A stretch of DNA of 11,815 bases, from positions 1 through 11,815 of the forward strand of contig QHXH01000097.1 in NCBI GenBank assembly GCA_003222855.1. Direction: 5' to 3'. Position numbers and translations under genes: made by a program. Source of the stretch: Acidobacteriota bacterium. Lineage in GTDB: Bacteria > Acidobacteriota > Blastocatellia > Pyrinomonadales > Pyrinomonadaceae. Under the pieces are notes generated by a model. It was not told where the DNA came from. It made no database searches and saw nothing but the letters and a program-made list of their open reading frames with translations. This document shows, piece by piece, positions 6,356 through 11,815 of this stretch. Position 1 is the stretch's first letter, and each line of letters starts with the position of its first letter.

Positions 6356-7057
6356 CGAATTTACGCAAACCGACCCACGTGAAGAGTATCGAAAAGCCGA
6401 CTAACGCGCCGTAAACCAGCGGCATCGGCATGTGCGGCATCGCCGGCGTCAATGCCAAACGAAAACCTTCGTTGGCATAAACCAGCGGATTGAGGAGCAC
6501 TGCGTACTGAAACCACGGAATCACGTGCAGCGCGGCCCAGGGATAATATGCGCAGCCGAAAAAGATCATCGGCGCAAGCAGCACTGTGAACACCAGACTG
6601 ATTTGCTGCGGCGCGACGACGGTGCCGACCACCATGCCGAATTAATCACACCAGTCAATGACAGATGCAAATGTACTCGCATCAGCAGCCAGGCGAGCGG
6701 CATGACGACGATGCCGGCGAGGATTGCCTGGATCACGCCCACGATGATTTTTTCCAGGCCGACACCCGCAATGCTGATCGGTGCCAGTAATCGATCTTCG
6801 ATCTCTTTGCTCCAACCAAAATCGATCACGAGCGGCAGCGAGACAGCCTGCATGCTCGAGAGCGTCATGCTGAGGCCGAGAATTCCCGGCAGCAACATAT
6901 CGGTATAGCCGTGCTGAATGATGCCCATCCGCGGCATGACAAAGCCAAAGATGAAAGTGAACAGCAGCGGATTGAGCACGACGCGCAAAAGAAACGATGG
7001 CAGCTCGCGCCGCACTACGCGCAGGTCACGATGAAGGAGAGCAATGAAGGCAGTCAT
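6336..7057 (-). pseudogene. ABC-2 type transporter permease, disrupted by deletion and frameshift
   Basis: Two overlapping minus-strand frames together make one ABC-2 permease. The first (7057 to about 6638) encodes the N-terminal part from MTAFIALLHRDLRVVRREL through LAWLLMRVHLHLSLTGV, with several membrane helices. The second (from about 6641 down to 6336) resumes at FGMVVGTVVAPQQISLVF and carries the PMIFFGCAYYPW block, later helices and the end ESRALD. A family member would have about 18-22 more residues between these parts. Total readable length is about 241 residues against roughly 255-265 for the family, from memory. A TAA stands in the second frame just before the junction, and no slippery heptamer is visible. 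This looks like an out-of-frame internal deletion near 6638-6650, real or from assembly. Past the junction the first frame reads unrelated sequence to 6566. The intact partner would form the membrane pore for the ATPase encoded upstream. Confidence 0.75.
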
Positions 7058-7075
7058 GTCGAAGACTCAGTAACT

Positions 7076-7177
7076 AGCCACAGAGGCACTGAGGCACAGA
7101 GGACAAAATAGAAAGCGTGGCGCGGAGCATTCCTGGTTCCAGCTGATCAATCTCTGTGACTCGGCGACTCTGTGGCT
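7076..7177. repeat. CACAGAGG-based inverted repeat between ABC ATPase and permease
   Basis: Arms at 7076-7102 and 7151-7177 are reverse complements at 22 of 27 positions. The left arm contains three consecutive 8-mers, CACAGAGG, CACTGAGG and CACAGAGG. The element occupies most of the 141-nt gap between two genes that are normally close together. The same CACAGAGG core forms the element at 10624-10697. Repeats of this kind are widespread in environmental bacterial genomes and are often mistranslated into proteins. Confidence 0.75.
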
Positions 7178-7198
7178 ATTCCTCAGTTGCCGAAGGAA

Positions 7199-8161
7199 TC
7201 ACTCTCGCAAGCTTCGTCCCGTCAGATGCAAGAACAGGTTTTCCAGGCTCGGCTCAGAAACATGGGCGTCGGTGACCATTACATTCTGTTCCCCGGCCAG
7301 ACGCATCGCATTCGCCAACAGGCCTTCGACGCGATCGGCGTAGATGCGAACTCGATCATTCTCGGCTTTGATTTCAACCACACCCAGTAGAGAGCGCAAC
7401 GATTCACCGAATGAACCGTTCGCGCCGTCACGTACTTGTAGTTCGATCAAATAGCCTCCCGGTACGCTGCGTTTGAGTTGCGCCGGCGAATCGAGCGCCA
7501 GCAGCTTGCCATGGTCGATGATCGCAATTCTCCGGCAAAGCTGATCGGCCTCCTCCATGTAATGCGTAGTCAATAATATGGTTAAGCCTTTTTGATTCAA
7601 TTCCGTCAACAAGTCCCACATCGCGCGTCGAGATTGTGGATCCAATCCAGTGGTGGGTTCGTCCAGGAAAAGTATGGCCGGATCGTGCATCAGCGCCCGC
7701 CCGATTTTCAGACGCTGGACCATGCCGCCTGAGAATCCATTGATCTTTTCATCGGCACGATCGGCAAGCTCGAATCGTTCGAGCAGGCGTTGTGCGCTCT
7801 CTTCTCGTTCATGTTTCGGGACTCCGAAGTACTCCGCATGAAACAACAGAATTTCTTTGGCAGTAAGGCTGCGATCGAGGTTGTTGACCTGAGGTACTAC
7901 GCCGATGCGTCGCTTAACTGAAACTGGATCGCGCGCGACGTCGATACCTTCTATCTGTGCGACTCCGCCAGTTGGCAACACGCGCGTTGTCAGGATTCCG
8001 ATCGTCGTTGTCTTGCCGGCGCCGTTCGGCCCAAGCAAACCAAAAAATTCGCCGCGCGGCACTTCGAACGCAATGCCGTCCAGCGCTTTAACTTCGACTC
8101 CCTTGCGCGCTTTTGGCTTGAACGTCTTCTTCAGATCGCGAACTGTGATTACATTTTCCAC
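7199..8161 (-). CDS. ABC transporter ATP-binding protein, DrrA-like
   Basis: This is the nucleotide-binding subunit of an ABC-2 exporter, driving transport by ATP hydrolysis at the cytoplasmic face. The canonical elements are all present (from the preferred start): Walker A GPNGAGKTT at about 45-53, Q-loop VPQVNNLD near 90, signature FSGGMVQRL near 145, Walker B ILFLDEPTTGLD near 163 and the H-loop TTHYMEEAD near 198. A C-terminal extension of about 90 residues ending in SLENLFLHLTGRSLRE is typical of DrrA/NodI-type ATPases that pair with a single ABC-2 permease. The start is the GTG at 8161, giving MENVITVRDLKKTF, the usual opening of this subfamily. A TTG at 8185 would add eight residues, but it sits at the T-run of the preceding terminator. 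Neither has a clear ribosome site. The substrate cannot be read from the sequence. Its partner permease downstream is broken, so the system may be inactive. Confidence 0.93.
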   Translation of the reverse strand: MENVITVRDLKKTFKPKARKGVEVKALDGIAFEVPRGEFFGLLGPNGAGKTTTIGILTTRVLPTGGVAQIEGIDVARDPVSVKRRIGVVPQVNNLDRSLTAKEILLFHAEYFGVPKHEREESAQRLLERFELADRADEKINGFSGGMVQRLKIGRALMHDPAILFLDEPTTGLDPQSRRAMWDLLTELNQKGLTILLTTHYMEEADQLCRRIAIIDHGKLLALDSPAQLKRSVPGGYLIELQVRDGANGSFGESLRSLLGVVEIKAENDRVRIYADRVEGLLANAMRLAGEQNVMVTDAHVSEPSLENLFLHLTGRSLRE

Positions 8162-8183
8162 AATATAGTTTTTGAGGTTTTCC

Positions 8184-8223
8184 AAAAAGCGGGCTGTCGC
8201 CGGCTTAGCCGGACTGTCGCCCG
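8184..8223 (-). terminator. Probable intrinsic terminator after the DUF4112 gene
   Basis: On the minus strand CGGGC (8223-8219) pairs with GCCCG (8194-8190), and inside it CCGGC (8212-8208) pairs with GCCGG (8204-8200) around a 3-nt loop. An internal loop separates the two stems. Five T residues follow at 8188-8184. It lies 20 nt after the DUF4112 stop. Its T-run touches the alternative TTG start of the ABC ATPase, which favours the later GTG start. Confidence is limited by the internal loop and the short T-run. Confidence 0.5.
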
Positions 8224-8243
8224 ACTCTAAACGAAAGCTTGTT

Positions 8244-8780
8244 TCACATTAACTGCAAATGGGTTGCGACGTACCACCAGATGAAAATCGTCAGCATGAT
8301 CGATCCCAACAAAAGCGCCACGATCATCCCAACGATCAAGCCGACGAACAGCCAGTCGCTCTTGCGTCCGCGCTTCGCGTCTTCGGCCGAAACGGTCGCG
8401 CGTCGCCGCAGCAAATTAAGATTGCGAACATTCGGCTTCCACCATGCGTCGAAGAAGTAGCCACCAAAGGGAATCAGGCCGCCGGCGAAGTAGATTCCAA
8501 TGTTCACCCCCATGCGCAGCAGAGTGATCTTGGGAACGCGATAACGTACGGCCGAGACGAGAATGTAGAGCGCAACGATCGTCGTGGCGATGTCGCCGAA
8601 CTCAGGAATGAGGTCGATGATCGCGTTGAATCCGAAGCGCCAATCGAGGATGGGAATTCGAAACTGGTTGTCCATCAATTGCGTGAGGACTTCCAGCTCT
8701 CGCTCGATTTGAACAGACGACGGCCGCAGCACTCTTTGATGAGTCCGTGCCACCAATTCCAAATCCTTAGAAGCGCGCAT
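8244..8780 (-). CDS. DUF4112-domain membrane protein
   Basis: The function is unknown. Residues about 31-127 fit the DUF4112 pattern: LMDNQFRIPILDWRFGFNAIIDLIPEFGD, followed by a hydrophobic stretch, RVPKITLLRMGVN, then GLIPFGGYFFDAWWKPNVRNLNLL. In that domain two glycine/proline-rich LIP..GD or LIPFGG turns connect membrane-embedded helices, and a basic R/N/L-rich segment closes it. Here the first turn keeps GD, but the second reads GGYFFD. A further membrane helix at about 143-170, after a charged linker, is an addition to the core. The total of 178 residues is typical or slightly long. The ATG at 8780 is the only reasonable start and has no strong ribosome site. The gene lies 85 nt beyond the M1-like gene, with the second heptamer array between them, and a terminator-like hairpin follows it. 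Confidence 0.85.
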   Translation of the reverse strand: MRASKDLELVARTHQRVLRPSSVQIERELEVLTQLMDNQFRIPILDWRFGFNAIIDLIPEFGDIATTIVALYILVSAVRYRVPKITLLRMGVNIGIYFAGGLIPFGGYFFDAWWKPNVRNLNLLRRRATVSAEDAKRGRKSDWLFVGLIVGMIVALLLGSIMLTIFIWWYVATHLQLM

Positions 8781-8796
8781 ATGTTCAGGCCTGAGC

Positions 8797-8873
8797 TTAG
8801 TATTTAGAGCTTAGAGCTTAGTAAAAACAACAGGTACTGGCTAAGCTCTAAAGTCTAAACTCTAATCATCTAA
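8797..8873. repeat. Facing heptamer arrays (TTAGAGC), locus B
   Basis: On the plus strand four 7-mers lie in exact register from 8797 to 8824: TTAGTAT, TTAGAGC, TTAGAGC, TTAGTAA. After a 16-nt spacer the opposite orientation follows as CTAA (8841-8844), GCTCTAA, AGTCTAA and ACTCTAA (8845-8865), then an eight-base unit TCATCTAA to 8873. TTAGAGCTTAG and CTAAGCTCTAA form an 11-bp perfect inverted repeat. The last unit overlaps the stop codon (TGA, 8868-8866) and final codons of the M1-like gene. The unit is shared with the element at 5609-5662. Confidence 0.75.
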
Positions 8874-10713
8874 TCTTTGTCATCTGCTGCCAGAAAAATT
8901 TTCCCAGCTTCGCAAATGGCGTCAGCATCGTTTTATCGCCCCTGGCTTCGGGTCGCGGCGGCAGTCCAAGCTCCTCAGCCAACTTCGGATCAGGTGGACC
9001 AATGTCTTCATCGCCACGCTTGCTTGATAGCCATCGATCGAAAGTACGGCTGACCGCGCGTCTTTGTTCGACCGGCGCACCGGCGATGAAAGCGCCGCGC
9101 AAATCATCCATGTCCGCGACCTCCAACGAGTTCGCCGCATAATAATCGCGCAGCGCCCTGAAAAACTTATCCTCGCCCAGCAGTTGTCGCAAAGCTTCGA
9201 ACATCAACGCGCCTTTGGTCGAGACAATCGCCGCGTATTGAAACGAATTGCGATAATCGCGCGATGAGCGGCTGGCTTCCATATCGTCGCCACCGAAGGT
9301 TCGATATATTTTGTACACGCCGCGCACTTGCTCTTCCAGGGCGTTAGTCGTCTGTTGCTCGCCGTGCATTTCGCGGTAGTAAAGCAAAGCCGACCAGTTT
9401 GACAGCGCCTCGTCGAGCACGGGCTCGCGGCCGGCATCGTTACCGACGGTCGCGCCCCACCATTGGTGGGCCACCACGCGCGCCACAGTCCACTCCAGGC
9501 TGTCTTCGACCGACGCGCGCTGATCGCGAATCACGTCCGGCATATTGCGCATCGTCGCCGATTCAAAATCCACGTAAAATGCGTTGGCAATCGCGCCGAG
9601 GCCTGCGAACTCAGCGCTGCCCAGGGTCGAGACCAGCGGCACCTCGGCAATGGTGACCGTTCGTATCGGCAGCGGGCCAAACTTCGCAGCGTAGATTCGC
9701 AAAGCGTCGCCCGCAATGTTTAAGACTCGTTGCGCGATTACCTCGTGCTCGGCCCGAAAGAGCGATCGCACGGTGACATCGCCGAGGCGACGCTCCTCCG
9801 ACTTGAGACTGCGACCCGCGATGATCGCAAAGTCGCGCAGTGTCTCAGCGGCGAAGTGTTGTGATTCGGTTTTCTCTTTATGCGTCGCTTCGATCGCGAC
9901 AACGGGCGTGAAAATCATGACACCGGGCGCCGCTTCAATTGTCACGTCAAAGTCGGCAGTGTCAGTCGTCAGCCAGTCTCCGATGCTCGGTTCAATCTTG
10001 CGCAACCAATCATCGCCGTTGCGGGCAGCCAGAATTGGAAATGATGTCGCCAGCATCATCACTCCATGACACATAAAGTTTACATCCCGCGCGCGCCTGA
10101 GTTCGCGCTCGCTGCGAATTGCGGCGCTCACTTGTTGCAGCACATGCGTAACGATGCCGGTTTCTTCCGGATCGATTTCGGGCACGCTGCCTTTGAATTT
10201 GATCTGAATATCAACGGCTGCGTCCGGCGGGACCGCTTCCCGCAAATTTATGCGCAGCGTCGTCTGCAAATCGTCGAATGAAAAAGGAATCAGCGCGTGG
10301 TTGCTGACGGCGCGTACCTCTGATATTTCCAATCGTGGCTCGTCAGCGATGACCTGTCCCAACTCATTCCTTTGATTCGGCGCGACGTAATCAGGCGCGC
10401 GCATGTTCGGGTACAGGTGGAAGAAAATCGTCGAGGTAGCATGGTCGCCGTGGTTCACCCAATGCACTTGTTCGGAGCCCGCATAAGTGCGTTCATCGAA
10501 ATTGAGCGCGAGTCTGATGTCGTAACGGATTCGTTTTTCGGGTGGCGTTGGTTGTCGATTTTGAATCCGCGCCGCGGTTGACCCAACCAGCAATGAGGCG
10601 AGAAGTGGGAAAAGCATATATTTACCACAGAGGACACAGAGGGATTTCAAGCAACGAAAAATCCCTTTTCGCTCTTCTTCTCTGGGTCCTCTGTGGTTGA
10701 ACTTATCTTTCAT
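8866..10713 (-). CDS. M1-peptidase-fold exported protein, probable pseudoenzyme
   Basis: The 615-residue product follows the plan of M1 zinc metallopeptidases. An N-terminal beta domain begins near residue 62 (RIRYDIRLALNFDERTYAG). A catalytic-domain block lies at 405-450 and a helical C-terminal part follows. The zinc motif HExxH appears as RVVAH (412-416): H416 is kept, but the first histidine is R412 (CGC) and the catalytic Glu is V413 (GTG). The third ligand is probably E435 in LDEALSNW. The GAMEN-like loop is GSAEF at 365-369. The catalytic Tyr position before KG is S498 in IVSTKG. So the peptidase reaction is unlikely, although the frame is intact. A hydrophobic signal segment starts at M33 (LFPLLASLLVGSTAA); no lipobox is seen. 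The ATG at 10713 overlaps the upstream stop and has GGGTGA 6 nt before it. ATG 10617 is the alternative start. Residues about 6-31 come from a dispersed repeat. Confidence 0.8.
   Translation of the reverse strand: MKDKFNHRGPREEERKGIFRCLKSLCVLCGKYMLFPLLASLLVGSTAARIQNRQPTPPEKRIRYDIRLALNFDERTYAGSEQVHWVNHGDHATSTIFFHLYPNMRAPDYVAPNQRNELGQVIADEPRLEISEVRAVSNHALIPFSFDDLQTTLRINLREAVPPDAAVDIQIKFKGSVPEIDPEETGIVTHVLQQVSAAIRSERELRRARDVNFMCHGVMMLATSFPILAARNGDDWLRKIEPSIGDWLTTDTADFDVTIEAAPGVMIFTPVVAIEATHKEKTESQHFAAETLRDFAIIAGRSLKSEERRLGDVTVRSLFRAEHEVIAQRVLNIAGDALRIYAAKFGPLPIRTVTIAEVPLVSTLGSAEFAGLGAIANAFYVDFESATMRNMPDVIRDQRASVEDSLEWTVARVVAHQWWGATVGNDAGREPVLDEALSNWSALLYYREMHGEQQTTNALEEQVRGVYKIYRTFGGDDMEASRSSRDYRNSFQYAAIVSTKGALMFEALRQLLGEDKFFRALRDYYAANSLEVADMDDLRGAFIAGAPVEQRRAVSRTFDRWLSSKRGDEDIGPPDPKLAEELGLPPRPEARGDKTMLTPFAKLGKFFWQQMTKIR
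10624..10697. repeat. CACAGAGG-based inverted repeat inside the 5' end of the M1-like gene
   Basis: Arms at 10624-10642 (ACCACAGAGGACACAGAGG) and 10679-10697 are reverse complements at 17 of 19 positions. A second inner inverted repeat, GGGATTT at 10641-10647 and AAATCCC at 10659-10665, makes a nested hairpin. The element lies between the ATG at 10713 and the hydrophobic signal segment. It is read in frame as repeat-derived residues that include SLCVLCGK, a familiar mistranslation of this repeat family. It shares its core with 7076-7177. Confidence 0.8.
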
Positions 10714-11815
10714 TTACGATCACCCGCCGAATTATAGCTCCGCGCGCTATATTATCGACGACCTCCATGCCGCGAATCACGTGCCCAAAGACTGTGTAGC
10801 CGCCATCGAGATGTGGTTGCGGCGAATGCGTCACGAACCATTGTGAGCCGCCAGTGTCTTTGCCTGACAAAGCCATGCCGACCGCGGCGCGTTCATAGGG
10901 CACTTCATTAATCTCGCAGCGAATCTGATAGCCCGGACCACCGTTTTGATCGCCCCGCGGATCGCCGGCTTGCACTACGAAATTAGGCACTACGCGCGGA
11001 ATTATCTGGCCGTTGAAGTAGCCTTTGCGGGCGAGCTGAATAAAATTATCAACCGTCAGGGGTGCCTCATCGGCCAGGAATTCAATCGTAAAAGCGCCGC
11101 TGCTGGTGACGACTGTCGCCGTTGCATGCTTTCCGGTCCGAGCAATTGCGCGACGATAATCCAATGTCGTATTGCGCGTTTGAACAGTTCCGATGCGAGC
11201 TGAGAAATCACCGGCGCCATTTGCTTTCAACAGCGCAACTGCTTTTCTGCGAATCAGATGATCTGAGGAATCAAGCGCTGTCTTGATCGCATCATTCGCC
11301 GTCGTGGTCTTCTGTTTCGCCAGCGCTTCGAGAATTGCGAGCGCAGCATCGTTGAGATCTTTGTCTCGCATTGCCCGCGGTAAGGCTTCGATCAGGGCGC
11401 GCGTGTTCGGCTCGCCTGGTGTTTGACTGCCAATAACTTCCGCTGCGGAGGCGCGGACGATCACATCGTTCGACTGGAGGAATCGTCGCGCGAATTGATC
11501 TGTATCAGCACTTTTGTAACTGTTATACGCCTGCAGTACGTCGGGAATCGCGAGTGTCGGTGTAGTTGTCCGCTGTAACACCTGGGCCAGTTCTTTTTGC
11601 GCGTCTTTCAGCGCGTGGTCTCCGGCGCTATCGGTCGCCGCGCCGGTGATTACATCCTTAATCGCGGCGAGGCCTTGTGCACGGCGTGACACTTGCCGCC
11701 ACGTCGCGGTCTGACTCGCCGCGTTCGCCTGGTAAGGTTCGTTTTGGAATATTCCCGGGGCCATGCGCGCGAACGCCACCTCAACTTCGACTGCTTCGCC
11801 GTTCGTTACATCGTG
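10703..11815 (-). CDS. Helical-repeat (HEAT-like) plus cyclophilin peptidyl-prolyl isomerase, C-terminal part
   Basis: The frame is open to the right edge with no stop; 370 residues are visible and the start lies off-window. A GTG at 11779 exists in frame, but the 12 codons before it continue the reading frame, so it is not taken as the start. The first part, up to about residue 215, is made of alanine-rich paired helices with a HEAT-like look, for example SNDVIVRASAAEVIGSQ and DSSDHLIRRKAVALLKANG. From about residue 231 a cyclophilin domain follows. R274 is in PRVVPNFVVQAGD, with F279 and Q282. A GDQNGGPGY loop follows, then Q325 in GGSQWFV and DGGYTVFG near 337-344. Its arginine and neighbouring pocket residues match the active site of cyclophilins, so cis-trans prolyl isomerisation is likely intact. 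Helical-repeat cyclophilin fusions probably act in protein folding or complex assembly; the compartment is unknown without the N-terminus. It overlaps the M1-like gene by 11 nt. Confidence 0.9.
   Translation of the reverse strand, partial: HDVTNGEAVEVEVAFARMAPGIFQNEPYQANAASQTATWRQVSRRAQGLAAIKDVITGAATDSAGDHALKDAQKELAQVLQRTTTPTLAIPDVLQAYNSYKSADTDQFARRFLQSNDVIVRASAAEVIGSQTPGEPNTRALIEALPRAMRDKDLNDAALAILEALAKQKTTTANDAIKTALDSSDHLIRRKAVALLKANGAGDFSARIGTVQTRNTTLDYRRAIARTGKHATATVVTSSGAFTIEFLADEAPLTVDNFIQLARKGYFNGQIIPRVVPNFVVQAGDPRGDQNGGPGYQIRCEINEVPYERAAVGMALSGKDTGGSQWFVTHSPQPHLDGGYTVFGHVIRGMEVVDNIARGAIIRRVIVNER
10720..10725 (-). promoter_or_regulatory. Ribosome binding site deciding the M1-like start
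   Basis: GGGTGA on the minus strand lies 6 nt before the ATG at 10713 and inside the last codons of the cyclophilin gene. This suits translational coupling through the overlapping ATG and TAA. The alternative ATG at 10617, directly before the signal segment, has no comparable sequence. This favours ribosome entry at 10713 and therefore translation through the repeat. Confidence 0.5.

Noticed and set aside
6634..6655. Programmed frameshift in the ABC permease
   Set aside because: No slippery heptamer or stimulatory structure is visible at the junction, and about 20 family residues are missing, so a simple slip would not restore the protein.
6432..6908. Plus-strand open frame across the permease
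   Set aside because: It has no family pattern. The minus strand shows ABC-2 permease sequence in two frames here.
8785..8794. Perfect 10-bp palindrome TCAGGCCTGA before the DUF4112 start
   Set aside because: It is short enough to occur by chance and has no second copy or partner site; an operator call is not supported.
8259..8807. Plus-strand open frame over the DUF4112 gene
   Set aside because: The DUF4112 pattern on the minus strand is specific, and the plus-strand product is low-complexity and charged.

Overview
All supported genes in this window lie on the minus strand, so transcription runs from the right edge to the left edge. The gene set is bacterial: ileS, lspA, lgt, a YtxH-type protein, a DrrA-type ABC pair, a DUF4112 protein, an M1-peptidase-fold protein and a cyclophilin. 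GC content is moderate. The Lgt variant, the DUF4112 protein, the cyclophilin fused to a helical-repeat region and the dense short intergenic repeats suggest an environmental bacterium, perhaps Acidobacteriota (Blastocatellia-like). That placement is an inference from general knowledge, not a sequence search.

Layout in transcription order. (1) 11815-10703: the C-terminal part of a helical-repeat plus cyclophilin peptidyl-prolyl isomerase, entering from off-window. (2) 10713-8866: a secreted M1-peptidase-fold protein whose start overlaps the end of the isomerase gene. Its catalytic residues are substituted, and its N-terminus is partly encoded by a dispersed repeat. (3) 8780-8244: a DUF4112 membrane protein followed by a terminator-like hairpin. 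(4) 8161-7199: an ABC ATPase, then 7057-6336 an ABC-2 permease broken by an apparent internal deletion with frameshift, ending in a good intrinsic terminator. (5) 6167-5673: a YtxH protein with undecapeptide repeats, then 5594-5034 a DUF948-like membrane coiled-coil protein. This pair has its own putative promoter and terminator. (6) 4814-490: ileS, lspA and lgt, a tight cluster joining isoleucyl-tRNA synthesis to two lipoprotein-maturation enzymes. (7) 296-1: the N-terminal part of a DHH phosphoesterase leaving the window.

The gaps hold most of the unexplained structure. Two loci (5609-5662 and 8797-8873) carry facing arrays of a TTAGAGC-like heptamer. Two others (7076-7177 and 10624-10697) are inverted repeats built on CACAGAGG. 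A third type (4870-4944) is a 19-bp near-perfect palindrome with a nested hairpin. The gap 297-489 shows no confident promoter, terminator or RNA.

Functionally, LspA and Lgt act on the same substrates: Lgt lipidates the prolipoprotein and LspA then cleaves the signal peptide. The YtxH/DUF948 pair resembles the adjacent ytxG-ytxH genes of Bacillus and is probably envelope or stress related. I found no clearly new defence or mobile system. The best leads are the active-site-depleted M1 protein and the repeat families.
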